Shown piece by piece: positions 9,499 to 19,763 of a stretch of 64,000 bases of DNA (its first letter is position 1; each line of letters begins with the position of its first letter). A program made the position numbers and the translations under genes. The notes below the pieces were generated by a model. The model had not been told where the DNA came from and made no database searches. It saw only the letters and a list, made by a program, of their open reading frames with translations. This DNA is from an uncultured Erythrobacter sp. (GTDB lineage Bacteria; Pseudomonadota; Alphaproteobacteria; Sphingomonadales; Sphingomonadaceae). Where the stretch lies: positions 827,069-891,068 of the forward strand of contig CANLZP010000001.1 of the NCBI GenBank assembly GCA_947495695.1. The letters are read 5' to 3'.

Positions 9499-12400
9499 TT
9501 ACTCCGCCGCCACTGTTGCGGCTTCTTCGCGTTCAGCCTCCAGCGCCTTGAGCGCCCTTGCATAATCGCGTGGCATTACCTTGACGAATGCGCCCAGCGC
9601 TTGATCCCAATTATCGAGCAATTGCGCCGCCTTGGCGCTGCCGGTGTGCAGCTTGTGCCGCTCGATCAAGATCTTGAGCCGCTCTGCATCATGGCGCAGC
9701 ATGTCGCCCATGCCGAAATCATTGACCGAGCTAGGCCGTTGATGGGGCCTGCCGGTGCCCTCTTCTTCATCCGTTTGCGCTGAAATGGGCAGCAGATCGA
9801 CTTGCGCTGGATTGACCAGATTGCCGAATTTACCCTCAGGATCATAGACATAAGCAACGCCGCCGGACATCCCTGCGGCAAAATTGCGTCCAGTCTTGCC
9901 CAGCACCACTACCACGCCGCCGGTCATATATTCGCAAGCGTGGTCGCCTGCGCCTTCGACCACGGCAATCGCTCCGGAATTGCGCACGGCAAAGCGTTCA
10001 CCGGCCACGCCGTTGAAATAAGCCTCGCCCGCAATCGCGCCATACAGAACTGTGTTACCCACGATGATATTCTCGCATGGGTCGCGCGGCGCTCCTGCCG
10101 GCTGCTTCACAATGATGCGGCCACCCGATAGCCCCTTGCCAACATAGTCATTGGCATCGCCGGTCAGATCCAGCGTGACCCCATGCGCCAACCATGCGCC
10201 AAAGCTTTGCCCCGCCACACCGGTCAGATTGATGCGGATGGTGTCAGGTTTCAGGCCGGCATGACCATGCGCCATGGCAATTTCGCCTGACAACATGGCG
10301 CCGACGGTGCGATTGACGTTGCGGATGGTGGTGTCGATATTCACCGGCTTGCCCGCCGTGATGGCGGGTTGGCAGGCCTTGATCAGTTCATTGTCCAAGG
10401 CACCGTCCAAGCCATGATCTTGCGTTTCGGTTTGGAACAAGGATGCACCCTCGTCGATCTCGACCGTATGCAGCAGGCGCGACAGATCCACTCCATTGGC
10501 CTTCCAGTGACGATGGACCCGGCGCATGTCCAACCGGTCAACCCGGCCGATCATTTCCTGAACTGTGCGGAAGCCCATTTGGGCCATGATCTGGCGCAGC
10601 TCTTCGGCCACGAAGAACATGTAATTGACCACATGTTCCGGCTGACCGGTGAAGCGTTTGCGCAGCACAGGGTCTTGCGTCGCGACACCAACCGGGCAGG
10701 TGTTGAGGTGGCATTTGCGCATCATGATACAGCCAGCCGCAATCAGTGGAGCGGTAGCAAAGCCGAACTCGTCCGCGCCCAGCAACGCGCCAATGGCAAC
10801 ATCGCGGCCGGTCCGCAAACCGCCATCAACCTGCACTGCAATGCGGCTGCGCAAATCATTGAGCAGCAAAGTCTGCTGCGTTTCAGCCAGACCGATCTCC
10901 CACGGAGAACCCGCATGCGTCAGACTGGTTAATGGCGAGGCACCCGTGCCTCCGTCATAACCTGAAATGGTGACGTGATCGGCGCGCGCTTTGGAAACGC
11001 CCGCAGCAACCGTGCCAACGCCCACTTCGGACACCAATTTGACCGAGATGCGCGCGGAGGGCTGCACATTCTTCAGATCGTGGATCAGCTGGGCCAGATC
11101 CTCGATCGAATAGATATCGTGGTGCGGTGGCGGTGAGATCAGGCCAACGCCGGGCGTGGAATGGCGCACCGCTCCGATGCGTTTGTCCACCTTATGGCCA
11201 GGCAATTGCCCGCCTTCACCCGGCTTTGCGCCTTGGGCCATCTTGATCTGGATGTCGTCGGAATTGACCAGATATTCGGTTGTCACGCCAAATCGGCCCG
11301 AGGCCACCTGCTTGATCCGGCTGCGCATGGAATCGCCATTGTCCATGGGCGAGAAACGCGCCGGTTCTTCGCCGCCTTCACCAGTGTTGGAGCGACCGCC
11401 AATGCGGTTCATAGCAATCGCCAGCGTGGAGTGCGCTTCGTGGCTGATAGAGCCAAAGCTCATCGCGCCGGTGCTGAACCGCTTCACGATTTCGCTGGCC
11501 GGCTCCACTTCGTCCAGAGGCAGAGGCTCGTCCGGCAGTTTGAATTCCATCAAGCCGCGGATCGACAGCAGCCGTTCTGACTGCTCGTTGATCGACTTGG
11601 CAAATTCTTCGTAATTCTTGGGGTCATTGCCGCGTACAGCATGCTGCAAATGAGCGACATTTTCCGGCGTCCAGGCGTGTTCTTCGCCGCGCAGGCGATA
11701 TTGATAAATTCCGCCCACATCCAGCATGCTTTTGTACAGCGGATTATCGCCATAGGCAGACCCATGGCGGCGGATCGTTTCTTCGGCCACCTCGGCCAGC
11801 CCGATGCCTTCGATCGTGGTCGCGGTGCCGGTGAAGTAACTTTCGATAAAGGCGCTGGAAAGGCCCACCGCGTCAAAAATCTGCGCGCCACAATAGGATT
11901 GATAGGTCGATATGCCCATCTTCGACATGACCTTGCGGATGCCCTTGCCCAAGGCCTTGATATAGTTCTGCTCAACCTCGTGGCTGGTCAGTTCTGGATG
12001 CTTGGTGCTGCGCAATTGCTCCAGCGTTTCAAACGCCAGATAGGGGTTGATCGCTTCCGCCCCATATCCCGCCAGCACGCAATAATGGTGCACTTCGCGC
12101 GCTTCTCCAGTTTCCACCACTAGCCCGGTTTGCATCCGCAGGCCCTGCCGCACCAGATGGTGATGCACCGCAGCGGTCGCCAGCAAGGCGGGGAAAGGCA
12201 CGCGGTCTGGACCCTGTGTCCGGTCGGACAGAATCAGGATATTGCGATCTTGCAGCACCGCTTCTGTCGCGGCCCAGCACATTTCTCTGATTGCCAGCTC
12301 AACGCCTTCAACGCCTTGGCTGGCGTCCCAGGTCATATCGATGGTTTCCGTGCGGAAGGCACCATCAAGGGCCACTTCGACAGAGCGGATCTTGGCCAGA

Positions 12401-14151
12401 TCTTCATTGGTCAAGATCGGTTGATCCACTTCAAGCCGCTTGTGTGTGCCGCCATCACGACCGAGCAAATTGGGGCGAGGGCCGACCATGGACAACAGGC
12501 TCATCACCAATTCTTCGCGGATCGGGTCAATCGGCGGATTGGTTACCTGAGCAAAGTTCTGCTTGAAATAATCATATAGCAGACGCGAACGGTTCGACAG
12601 GACGGCGATCGGCGTATCGGTGCCCATCGACCCAATCGGATCATCACCGGTGACTGCCATTGGCTCTAGAAAACGGCTGATATCCTCTTGAGTATAACCA
12701 AAGGCCTGTTGCGCCTGCAGCAGTGTCGGCGTGTCCTGATTTTCGTCCTGAGGCAATTCAGCGAATTCGGGTTCAACCACATCCAGATCATCAAGCTTGT
12801 ACTGCGCTTGGGCGAGCCATTCGTCATAGGGCTCTGCATTGGCGAGTTCGGCCTTCAGCTCCTCGTCCTCGATGATCCGGCCTTGCTCCAAATCGATCAG
12901 CAGCATCTTGCCCGGTTGCAGGCGCCATTTGCGAGTGATGTCTTCCTCGGCAAAGGGCAGAACGCCGCTTTCCGATGACAGGCACACCAGATCATCCTTA
13001 GTCACGCAATAGCGCGCCGGACGCAGGCCGTTGCGATCCAATGTCGCGCCGATTTGGCGGCCATCGGTAAAAGCAACCGCGGCCGGGCCATCCCATGGCT
13101 CCATCAAGGCCGCGTGATATTCGTAGAAAGACCGCCGCGCCGGGTCCATCTGCTCGTTCTTGGCCCAAGCCTCGGGCACCATCATCATCATCGCATGGGC
13201 CAGACTGTAGCCACCAGCCAACAGCAGCTCCAGCGCGTTGTCGAGGCATGCCGTGTCCGATTGACCGTGCGGGATCACTGGCCACATTTTGTCGAGGTCC
13301 GGACCCAGCAGTTTGGATTCCATCGTCCGGCGACGGGCATTCATCCAGTTCACATTGCCGCGAACCGTGTTGATCTCGCCATTATGGGCAACCAGCCGGA
13401 AAGGATGAGCCAGTTTCCAACTTGGGAAGGTGTTGGTTGAAAAGCGTTGGTGAACGAGGCCCAGCGCGGATTTGCAATCGGGATCTCGCAGATCATCGTA
13501 GAAAGAACCAACCTGATTGGCCAGCAGCAGCCCCTTGTACACGATCGTACGCGAGGAGAAGCTGGGCATATAGGTTTCTGCCAGGCCGGGCAGTTCCAGG
13601 TTCTCGGCCTGCTTTTTGAGAGGGTTGAGCGTTTGCTTGCGAATCACAATCAGCTTGCGCTCAAAGGCGTCCTGATCGGCGCAATTATCCCCGCGCGCGA
13701 TAATCGCCTGCTGGATGACCGGCATGGAATCGATAACAGCCTTGCCCAGTCCGTCCATGGAAACCGGGACATCGCGCCAACCGATCAGTTTCTGACCTTC
13801 TTTGGCGGTGAATTTTTCAAACTGTTCGGTCACATAGCTGCGCGCGGCTTCGTCCTGCGGCATGAAGCACATGGCTACGCCATATTCACCCCGAGGCGGC
13901 AGTTGTTTACCTACGCCTTCGGCCCATTTGCGTAGCAGAAGGTCAGGAATTTGCAGCAGAATTCCGGCACCATCGCCCAACAGGGGATCGGCCCCCACAG
14001 CGCCGCGATGATCGATGTTTTTCAGAATCTCCAGAGCCTGCGCGACGATATCGTGCGAAGCATTGCCTTTGATATGCGCGACAAAACCGACGCCGCAGGC
14101 ATCGTGTTCGTTTTGCGAGTCATACAAGCCCTGGGGCGCTGGAAATCCCAT
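9499..14151 (-). CDS. gltB: Glutamate synthase, large subunit
   Basis: The alpha subunit of glutamate synthase hydrolyses glutamine, channels ammonia and reductively aminates 2-oxoglutarate to glutamate. The 1550-residue protein begins with an 18-residue propeptide before the nucleophilic Cys19 (HDACGVGF) of the type-2 glutamine amidotransferase. The central domain and the FMN-binding synthase barrel follow, with [22 protein letters not shown] and [13 protein letters not shown]. The 3Fe-4S cysteines lie near residue 1147 ([13 protein letters not shown]), and the C-terminal beta-helix GXGXG domain closes the protein. It is the first gene of gltBD. The upstream 255 bp hold an inverted repeat at 14285-14318. 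Confidence 0.98.
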   Translation of the reverse strand: MGFPAPQGLYDSQNEHDACGVGFVAHIKGNASHDIVAQALEILKNIDHRGAVGADPLLGDGAGILLQIPDLLLRKWAEGVGKQLPPRGEYGVAMCFMPQDEAARSYVTEQFEKFTAKEGQKLIGWRDVPVSMDGLGKAVIDSMPVIQQAIIARGDNCADQDAFERKLIVIRKQTLNPLKKQAENLELPGLAETYMPSFSSRTIVYKGLLLANQVGSFYDDLRDPDCKSALGLVHQRFSTNTFPSWKLAHPFRLVAHNGEINTVRGNVNWMNARRRTMESKLLGPDLDKMWPVIPHGQSDTACLDNALELLLAGGYSLAHAMMMMVPEAWAKNEQMDPARRSFYEYHAALMEPWDGPAAVAFTDGRQIGATLDRNGLRPARYCVTKDDLVCLSSESGVLPFAEEDITRKWRLQPGKMLLIDLEQGRIIEDEELKAELANAEPYDEWLAQAQYKLDDLDVVEPEFAELPQDENQDTPTLLQAQQAFGYTQEDISRFLEPMAVTGDDPIGSMGTDTPIAVLSNRSRLLYDYFKQNFAQVTNPPIDPIREELVMSLLSMVGPRPNLLGRDGGTHKRLEVDQPILTNEDLAKIRSVEVALDGAFRTETIDMTWDASQGVEGVELAIREMCWAATEAVLQDRNILILSDRTQGPDRVPFPALLATAAVHHHLVRQGLRMQTGLVVETGEAREVHHYCVLAGYGAEAINPYLAFETLEQLRSTKHPELTSHEVEQNYIKALGKGIRKVMSKMGISTYQSYCGAQIFDAVGLSSAFIESYFTGTATTIEGIGLAEVAEETIRRHGSAYGDNPLYKSMLDVGGIYQYRLRGEEHAWTPENVAHLQHAVRGNDPKNYEEFAKSINEQSERLLSIRGLMEFKLPDEPLPLDEVEPASEIVKRFSTGAMSFGSISHEAHSTLAIAMNRIGGRSNTGEGGEEPARFSPMDNGDSMRSRIKQVASGRFGVTTEYLVNSDDIQIKMAQGAKPGEGGQLPGHKVDKRIGAVRHSTPGVGLISPPPHHDIYSIEDLAQLIHDLKNVQPSARISVKLVSEVGVGTVAAGVSKARADHVTISGYDGGTGASPLTSLTHAGSPWEIGLAETQQTLLLNDLRSRIAVQVDGGLRTGRDVAIGALLGADEFGFATAPLIAAGCIMMRKCHLNTCPVGVATQDPVLRKRFTGQPEHVVNYMFFVAEELRQIMAQMGFRTVQEMIGRVDRLDMRRVHRHWKANGVDLSRLLHTVEIDEGASLFQTETQDHGLDGALDNELIKACQPAITAGKPVNIDTTIRNVNRTVGAMLSGEIAMAHGHAGLKPDTIRINLTGVAGQSFGAWLAHGVTLDLTGDANDYVGKGLSGGRIIVKQPAGAPRDPCENIIVGNTVLYGAIAGEAYFNGVAGERFAVRNSGAIAVVEGAGDHACEYMTGGVVVVLGKTGRNFAAGMSGGVAYVYDPEGKFGNLVNPAQVDLLPISAQTDEEEGTGRPHQRPSSVNDFGMGDMLRHDAERLKILIERHKLHTGSAKAAQLLDNWDQALGAFVKVMPRDYARALKALEAEREEAATVAAE

Positions 14152-14284
14152 TCAAAAGTCCATTTCTGTCAGATGCCGACTCTGCGACGCCGCATGAGGC
14201 CTGCCGGCAAGGGTGCGCAACCGAATCTGCCGCTAGGCGCAGTATTCGTATTGCAGAATGCCCTAATGGCGACAGGAAATGATT

Positions 14285-14318
14285 TTTGCAACTGCGAAGC
14301 AGCTAAGAAAGTTGCAAA
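14285..14318. promoter_or_regulatory. Perfect 9-bp inverted repeat upstream of gltB
   Basis: TTTGCAACT at 14285-14293 is matched by AGTTGCAAA at 14310-14318, with 16 bases between the arms. It lies about 134 bp before the gltB start and 89 bp past the end of the upstream gene. There is no T-run after either arm, so it does not look like a terminator. An operator or an mRNA hairpin in the gltB leader are both possible. Confidence 0.4.
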
Positions 14319-14406
14319 GTGCCGATCCTTGTCGGGGCCGGCTCAGTTGGGGCCGAGATGGAATACGTATGCGGCCGGGTCTGGAGATTCCAGCGCTGAG
14401 CCGGGG

Positions 14407-15333
14407 TCAGGCCGCGCCGCTCAGCCGATCCAAATCACTTAACGCGTTGCGCAAAGCATTTTCCGTCTCGATCGCGCGCGTGCGGGTGGAAACTCCGCTG
14501 CGTGGCGCGTCGATATCCGAATCAGGATAGAAATTGGTTATGGGAATTTGCGGGTCAGCTTGCGTCGCGCCGGTTTGGCCGTGTGCGTGGGTTTGTTGGC
14601 CACTATCGGCTTCACCAACAGCCTCCCGGTGATGGTCAAGCGCGACCGCAAACCGTTCGAGCAATTGGACCATGTTCAAATCGGCCACATCTGCGCCGCG
14701 CAATTGCTGCACCGCTTTTCCGCCAACAGGTGTGGCTGGAGCGGGCTCCTCAAATTTAACGCTGATGTTCGCAATAGGTGGCGCGATAGGTTGGGCCGGT
14801 GCCGCTGCTGGCGCGGCTTCCACGGGCTTTGGCATTGCTTCGGGCGGGATAATCTCAGCGCGGGGCTGCTCCAAACCGTCGGGCCAAGGCAGGAAGTTTG
14901 TTGGTCGGGTTGGCACTGGGATTGGTTGGACGGAAATCTCGGGTTCGATACTGGTTTCTTCCAGCACCAATACGTCCTCAATATCAGGGTGCACTTCGGC
15001 GTGCTCATCGAGCTGAGCAAGAACTGGCGGGGCAAATGCCGCCAATGCAGGTTTGTCGGCGGGAGATTGGTAGGCTGCGACGGATCGCGCCGAGCCAAAG
15101 CCCACAATTGCACCCAAACATGAAGCAATGGCAGACAGAGTAATCGGTGAAAGATCAGGCAGGCCAAGGCCATTGCCCAAGCCGGTGGCCATGGCGGCTG
15201 GCATCACCAACAGTGGCAATGCCAGCAAGGCTGCTGCCCAAACGCTGACAATTGGAACATAGGCCGCATGCTGGCTCAAGGGGAGCTTCGTCGCCGCTGC
15301 GATAGCGCAATCGGGCGCGTTCTTGTTATCCAT
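14407..15333 (-). CDS. Membrane-anchored proline/alanine-rich protein of unknown function
   Basis: I do not recognise a family. The 308-residue product has two hydrophobic segments at about residues 27-50 and 56-75. A long low-complexity region follows, rich in Pro, Ala and Glu (for example PAAAPAQPIAPPIANIS), and then a short predicted helix LLERFAVALDHHRE. The last 30 residues are another helix, TENALRNALSDLDRLSGA. Start ATG 15333 is chosen because GGTGGTAG lies just upstream. An in-frame start at 15378 is possible. The layout of membrane hairpin, flexible linker and small helices suggests a scaffold or cell-envelope tether. It is transcribed towards gltB, 255 bp away. Confidence 0.6.
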   Translation of the reverse strand: MDNKNAPDCAIAAATKLPLSQHAAYVPIVSVWAAALLALPLLVMPAAMATGLGNGLGLPDLSPITLSAIASCLGAIVGFGSARSVAAYQSPADKPALAAFAPPVLAQLDEHAEVHPDIEDVLVLEETSIEPEISVQPIPVPTRPTNFLPWPDGLEQPRAEIIPPEAMPKPVEAAPAAAPAQPIAPPIANISVKFEEPAPATPVGGKAVQQLRGADVADLNMVQLLERFAVALDHHREAVGEADSGQQTHAHGQTGATQADPQIPITNFYPDSDIDAPRSGVSTRTRAIETENALRNALSDLDRLSGAA

Positions 15334-15683
15334 TGATACTACCACCGCAATTGGCGCTCCCCTGACGCACAGCCGCACTGCTTTCTGGCATCTGCGGGCG
15401 TGCTTGATTGACCCAATCCATCACATACCAAGAGGTGGTAAACGAGCCGATAACGAAGCGTTGGAATGCCGGAAAAAGCCACGATTCGCCCGGAACACCA
15501 ATGCTTGCGTGATCGCGTACAAGATGCGCGCGCGGCTGCGCTGGCGGCAATGCCGTAGCGGCAAGTTGACGTTTACGGAAACCTCATTGCGCTTGCGCGT
15601 CATTTCCTTCATGAAGGTTCTCGATCGAGCCGCACGGCGGCCCAAACTCAGGCAGCGCAATCAGCCGAATTAAGGAGAGGCAC
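15334..15683. other. 350-bp divergent intergenic region
   Basis: This gap separates the unknown membrane protein (minus) from the MaoC-like gene (plus) and must contain both promoters. I see no convincing gene in it. Contents are a small hairpin TGCCGTAGCGGCA at about 15551-15563, the operator-like sequence at 15566-15581, and a strong ribosome-binding site AAGGAGAGG just before 15684. Short open frames on both strands have no recognisable domain and no good ribosome-binding site. Confidence 0.6.
15566..15581 (+). promoter_or_regulatory. Possible LiuR-like (MerR-family) operator or -35 region
   Basis: TTGACGTTTACGGAAA lies 103 bp before the MaoC-like gene. It resembles the TTGACGTTTACGTAAA-type operator that I recall for LiuR, the MerR-family regulator of branched-chain amino acid and acyl-CoA catabolism in Proteobacteria. 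The second half differs (GGAAA instead of GTAAA). The genes downstream (dehydratase, thiolase) suit such control, but the match is by eye and no MerR-type gene is present in the window. Confidence 0.3.
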
Positions 15684-16133
15684 ATGACCCCGCAGGAACT
15701 GGCAGCAAAAACCGGTGAAGTTATCGGAACGTCCGAATGGACCGAAATGACCCAGGAAAAGGTCAACATGTTCGCCGATGCTACAGGTGACCACCAATTC
15801 ATTCACATCAATGAAGAAGCCGCTAAGATGACGCCGTTTGGCGGCACCATTGTGCACGGTTTCATGACGCTTTCGATGATCCCCTACCTGTCCGCAAACA
15901 GCGACATGCCCAAGATCGACAATGTGAAAATGGGCGTCAATTATGGCGGCAACAAAACCCGCTTCATCGCGCCTGTACGTGTCGGCAAACGGATTCGTGG
16001 CCACTGGAAGCTGGTTGAAATGATCGAGAAGCGTCCCGGCCAATGGCAACAGACTGCGGAAATCACGATCGAGATCGAGGGCGAAGAAAAGCCAGCCCTG
16101 ATCTGCGAATGGATCACCCAATTCTTCGTATAA
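15684..16133 (+). CDS. MaoC-family (NodN-like) dehydratase
   Basis: This is a single hot-dog domain of 149 residues, the MaoC/NodN type that hydrates enoyl-CoA or dehydrates 3-hydroxyacyl-CoA. The catalytic Asp and His of the hydratase-2 motif are seen in ATGDHQFIHI near residues 32-41, followed by GTIVHGFMTLSM on the long central helix. Length is typical for monofunctional MaoC proteins. The start is supported by AAGGAGAGG eight bases upstream. It is followed after 91 bp by a thiolase gene on the same strand, which suggests a shared role in acyl-CoA catabolism. The natural substrate is unknown. Confidence 0.88.
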   Translation: MTPQELAAKTGEVIGTSEWTEMTQEKVNMFADATGDHQFIHINEEAAKMTPFGGTIVHGFMTLSMIPYLSANSDMPKIDNVKMGVNYGGNKTRFIAPVRVGKRIRGHWKLVEMIEKRPGQWQQTAEITIEIEGEEKPALICEWITQFFV

Positions 16134-16224
16134 AACCGATCTGACCGATCCAAATTTGCCTAAACAGGCAACACGCCGCCCCGCGAATTGGGGCCGCCCT
16201 ACTCTGTTTTGAAAAGGAAAACCC

Positions 16225-17406
16225 ATGTCACGTGATGCAGTGATCGTATCAACCGCTCGTACCCCCATCGGCCGCGCCTATAAGGGCTGCTTTAACGCCA
16301 CCCCTGGCGCAACCCTAGGTGCCTACTCCTTCAAGCCGGCGGTTGAGCGCGCTGGCATCGACGCTGGCGAGATCGATGATGTCGTCTGGGGCGCCGTCCT
16401 GACCCAAGGCACGCAAGCGGGCAACATCGCCCGCGGGGTCGCTTTACGCGGCGGAGCGCCGGTAACGGTTGCGGCCCAAACGATTGATCGTCAGTGTTCG
16501 TCAGGTCTGATGGCCATTGCCACAGCGGCCAAGCAGATCGTGGTCGACAATATGGATATCGTTGTTGGCGGCGGCCAAGATTCGATCTCTCTGGTGCAAA
16601 CCCCTGAAATGCGCGTTGCGCCCGATCCCTCGCTGATGGCGATGCACAAAGACGTCTATATGCCCATGCTCAGCACGGCCGAGACGGTTGCTGCGCGTTA
16701 TGGCATCAGCCGCGATGTGCAGGACGAATATGCGCTGCAATCGCAAATGCGCACGGCTGCTGGCCAAGAAGCCGGCAAGTTTGACGACGAGATTGTCCCA
16801 GTCACCACCACCATGAATGTGATGAACAAGGAAACCAAGGAAGTTTCCCAGCAGGAAATCACCGTCACCAAGGATGAAGGCAACCGCCCTTCTACCACTT
16901 TGGAAGGCCTGCAATCGCTCAACCCTGTGATGGGACCAGACAAGGTCATCACCGCGGGTAACGCATCACAGCTGTCCGATGGTTCATCCGCCAGCGTATT
17001 GATGGAAGCCAAGCTGGCCGAGCAAAAGGGTCTGCAACCTCTGGGCCGCTATGTCGGTATGGCAGTTGCCGGAACCGAGCCTGACGAAATGGGCATTGGC
17101 CCTGTCTTCGCGATCCCCAAATTGCTCAAGCAAACCGGCCTGAAAATGGACGATATCGGTCTGTGGGAATTGAACGAAGCGTTTGCCGTGCAAGTGCTGT
17201 ACTGCCGCGACAAGCTGGGCATCGATAATGATATCCTCAACGTCAATGGCGGCTCGATCTCGATCGGCCACCCATACGGCATGACCGGCGCACGTTGCAC
17301 CGGCCACGCGCTGATCGAAGGCAAGCGCCGCGGCGCGAAATATGTTGTCGTCACCATGTGTGTCGGCGGCGGCATGGGCGCAGCTGGACTTTTCGAAGTC
17401 TTTTGA
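16225..17406 (+). CDS. Acetyl-CoA acyltransferase (thiolase)
   Basis: This is a thiolase of 393 residues that cleaves 3-ketoacyl-CoA with CoA, or condenses acetyl-CoA. The nucleophilic cysteine is in [10 protein letters not shown] near residue 91. The NEAFAVQV motif, the catalytic histidine [10 protein letters not shown] and the C-terminal acid/base cysteine [10 protein letters not shown] are all present. The Tyr in GHPYG replaces the more common Ile, as in a subset of degradative thiolases. A good ribosome-binding site AAGGAAA precedes the ATG. Between it and the MaoC-like gene is a 6-bp hairpin (TTGCCTAAACAGGCAA, 16156-16171) without a T-run, so co-transcription is possible but not certain. 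Confidence 0.93.
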   Translation: MSRDAVIVSTARTPIGRAYKGCFNATPGATLGAYSFKPAVERAGIDAGEIDDVVWGAVLTQGTQAGNIARGVALRGGAPVTVAAQTIDRQCSSGLMAIATAAKQIVVDNMDIVVGGGQDSISLVQTPEMRVAPDPSLMAMHKDVYMPMLSTAETVAARYGISRDVQDEYALQSQMRTAAGQEAGKFDDEIVPVTTTMNVMNKETKEVSQQEITVTKDEGNRPSTTLEGLQSLNPVMGPDKVITAGNASQLSDGSSASVLMEAKLAEQKGLQPLGRYVGMAVAGTEPDEMGIGPVFAIPKLLKQTGLKMDDIGLWELNEAFAVQVLYCRDKLGIDNDILNVNGGSISIGHPYGMTGARCTGHALIEGKRRGAKYVVVTMCVGGGMGAAGLFEVF

Positions 17407-17428
17407 TGAGCCTTTTGCGCTCGTGGTA

Positions 17429-17490
17429 GGCGTGCGTTCGCACGCCACCTCCGCGGGGGCGGCCTAACCGGCCGACGCGCAGTCGCGCTT
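17429..17490. repeat. Structured intergenic repeat, copy A
   Basis: The region after the thiolase starts with the hairpin GGCGTGCG-TT-CGCACGCC at 17429-17446. It ends with GACGCGCAGTCGCGCTT at 17474-17490. That 17-mer recurs with one change at 61344-61360, and both copies have GCGTTCGC 40-60 bases earlier. This looks like two members of a dispersed intergenic repeat family. No T-run follows, so it is not a typical terminator. Confidence 0.5.
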
Positions 17491-17628
17491 TGACTGCCGT
17501 GACCAAGATTGAAGGGGCGGTGTGGGAGCTATCCTGCGCCGCCTTTTTCGTTTCTCATAGATATCAGTGCGAACCCGTCAGGATTCGCTGGGCCAATTGG
17601 CCGCCCGAGCTTATGCGAGGAAAGCCAA

Positions 17629-17644
17629 GGATGCGAACGCATCC
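17629..17644. repeat. Short perfect hairpin before the DUF4126 gene
   Basis: GGATGCGAACGCATCC forms two 7-base arms around AA. It lies 45 bp upstream of the DUF4126 start and has the same design as the hairpin at 17429, with the core GCGAACGC being the complement of GCGTTCGC. It may belong to the same repeat family or act as a leader hairpin. Confidence 0.4.
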
Positions 17645-17688
17645 GCCCGCGCTTGAGGTGAGGGCGAATATGCGCCTACAACCTCCCC

Positions 17689-18288
17689 ATGGGTATCATG
17701 GAAATCATCGGAATTGCAGGCAGCGTAAGCCTCTTAAGCGGCTGGCGGCTGTATCTGTGCGTCTTTGCAACGGGCCTTGCGATGCGGTTCGATGCGATCC
17801 CACTTCCAGAGCATCTTTCCAGCTTGGCGGTGCTGGGCAATCCATGGGTGATCGGCATTGCGGCGCTGGGTGCGCTGGCCGAATTCTTCGCCGACAAGGT
17901 TATGTGGCTGGATAGCGCATGGGACACCGTCCACACTTTGGTGCGCCCGGTTGGCGGAGCGTTGCTGGCACTGGCAATTGTCGATCCGTCCGATCCGGCG
18001 ATGCAAGTGGTGGCCTTTCTGCTGGGTGGCGGGGCCAGCTTTCTGGCGCATGGCGGCAAGGCCAGCGCGCGGGCCGTGGTCAACACCTCGCCCGAACCGG
18101 TCAGCAATGTGGCGGTGTCCAGCATAGAGGATGTCGCGACCGTCGGCCTGCTCTATCTCGCCTATGAATATCCCTTGGCCGCAGGCGGCATTGCGGCGGT
18201 GTTGTTGGTATTGGTGGTTTTGCTGCTGCTGTGGGCGCGCAGCGTGATCAAGCGATTGTTCTTCAGAACGCCCAAGCCTGAGGGTTAG
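17689..18288 (+). CDS. DUF4126 integral membrane protein
   Basis: The 199-residue protein contains about five hydrophobic segments and conserved DUF4126 features: SLLSGWRLYLCVFATGLAMRF at the start, EFFADKVMWLDSAWDT in the middle with charged residues between helices, and NTSPEPVSNVAVS before the last two helices. The function of the family is unknown. The last helix (about residues 168-188) is very hydrophobic and is followed by a basic tail, giving a cytoplasmic C-terminus. Either the ATG at 17689 or the one at 17698 may be used, since neither has a clear ribosome-binding site. It converges on the PHA depolymerase gene 46 bp away. Confidence 0.8.
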   Translation: MGIMEIIGIAGSVSLLSGWRLYLCVFATGLAMRFDAIPLPEHLSSLAVLGNPWVIGIAALGALAEFFADKVMWLDSAWDTVHTLVRPVGGALLALAIVDPSDPAMQVVAFLLGGGASFLAHGGKASARAVVNTSPEPVSNVAVSSIEDVATVGLLYLAYEYPLAAGGIAAVLLVLVVLLLLWARSVIKRLFFRTPKPEG

Positions 18289-18334
18289 TCTGGCCAGTCA
18301 ACCGGACAGACCGGAGCAGCGACTCATTCACGGC

Positions 18335-19591
18335 TTAGCTATGCGCTGCAATAAACCCTTCCACCGTCGGCGCGACCTTGTCCCGCCAGCGACTGCCGTT
18401 GAAGATGCCGTAATGGCCTGCGCCTTCGGCCATGTAATATTGCTTTTTCTTGTCCGACAAGCCGGTGGCCAGCGTCAGCGCGGCCTTAGTCTGGCCAATG
18501 CCTGAAATGTCGTCGCGCTCGCCCTCAACCGCCAGCAATGCGGTGGTCTTGATCGCGCTGATGTCGACGATCTCGCCCTTGTGTTCGAAGGTACCATTGG
18601 GGATCGAATGTTTCTGAAACACTTCCTCTACCGTTTGGAGATAGAATTCTGCCGTCATGTCGCACACGGCGCGGTATTCGTCGTAGAAATCCTTGGTCGC
18701 TTGTGCGCTCGCATCATCGCCCGAGGTGAGGTGTTTGAACATCTCGTAATGGCTCATCATGTGGCTTTTCAGATTCATGCTCATGAAAGCGGAAAGCTGC
18801 ATAAAGCCGGGATAAACCCTGCGCCCGGCACCGCGATATTGCTTGGGCACGGATGCGATTACCGAATTGCGGAACCACTCGATTGGACGATTCATCGCAT
18901 GATCATTGACCGAGGTGGGGCATTCGCGTGTGTCGATTGGCCCGCCCATCATGGTCAGCGTTGCTGGCGCAGCAGGTGACTTGTGTCGGTTGAGGATTGC
19001 GGTGGTGGCAAATGCCGGAACCGATGGTTGGCACACTGCCATCATATGCGGGCGGGCGCCCTCACCCTGCTTGGCGATATATTCCAGAAATTCGATCAGA
19101 TAATCGATATAGGTGTCCAGATCGAAGTCGCCCTCATGCAGAGGAACCAGCTTCGCATCGGCCCAATCGGTGATGTAGACCTCGCATGATTCCAGCATGC
19201 GCTCCACCGTGCCGCGCAGCAGGGTTGCGTAATGCCCGCTCATCGGGGCGACCAGCAGCAGCTTGGGCCGAGCGTTGGTTGGAGTGCCGTCTTTCACGTC
19301 GACGCCGTCCAACCGGAACCGCTTCAGATCGCCAAACGGGCGGTTGATCACGGTGGATTCGATGGCGGGATAGATCTGGCCGTCCAACTCGACTTGCTGA
19401 ATGCCAAAGGCGGGTTTGCCATAAACCGCGGTGGCATGAGCAAAGACTTCCAATGCAGAAGCAGCAGCGGGGCCAAAGGGGGTGTATCCCAAAGGATTGA
19501 TGGGATTGGACAGCATTTGCGCACTGATCGAGGCCAGCGAACTGGCGCTGTTCATCCACGAACGTTGGATTTCATAAGCCTGATAGAGCAC
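18335..19591 (-). CDS. phaZ: Intracellular polyhydroxyalkanoate depolymerase
   Basis: This enzyme mobilises intracellular PHB/PHA granules by thiolysis or hydrolysis to 3-hydroxybutyryl units. The 418-residue product has the N-terminal LYQAYEIQRSW block, the alpha/beta-hydrolase core with VCQPSVPAF placing the candidate nucleophile at Cys187, and the PHB depolymerase C-terminal domain with HYGIFNGSRWRDKVAP carrying the catalytic histidine. A cysteine rather than serine nucleophile is the known feature of the PhaZa1 type. The start is GTG 19591, with AAGGAATTACC directly before it. A longer frame reaching 19765 is unlikely. No PHA synthase or phasin gene is in the window. Confidence 0.92.
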   Translation of the reverse strand: MLYQAYEIQRSWMNSASSLASISAQMLSNPINPLGYTPFGPAAASALEVFAHATAVYGKPAFGIQQVELDGQIYPAIESTVINRPFGDLKRFRLDGVDVKDGTPTNARPKLLLVAPMSGHYATLLRGTVERMLESCEVYITDWADAKLVPLHEGDFDLDTYIDYLIEFLEYIAKQGEGARPHMMAVCQPSVPAFATTAILNRHKSPAAPATLTMMGGPIDTRECPTSVNDHAMNRPIEWFRNSVIASVPKQYRGAGRRVYPGFMQLSAFMSMNLKSHMMSHYEMFKHLTSGDDASAQATKDFYDEYRAVCDMTAEFYLQTVEEVFQKHSIPNGTFEHKGEIVDISAIKTTALLAVEGERDDISGIGQTKAALTLATGLSDKKKQYYMAEGAGHYGIFNGSRWRDKVAPTVEGFIAAHS

Positions 19592-19763
19592 GGTAATTCC
19601 TTCATTGGTCGAGCCATGCGATAGATGCGCTGGCTCTCCACCTGGGGGGAAATGGCCCTTTTGCCACCATTGTGCAATGCACAATTTCCCGAAATAGGGC
19701 CAAATTCCTGGTTTAAGGGCGATTTGCAGGTGAAATTGGCGATCAGGATCGCTACCTGACCAC

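Noticed and set aside
15323-15673. Short open frames in the gap before the MaoC-like gene
   Set aside because: Frames of about 75-115 codons exist on both strands, but none has a domain or a good ribosome-binding site, and they overlap the likely divergent promoters.
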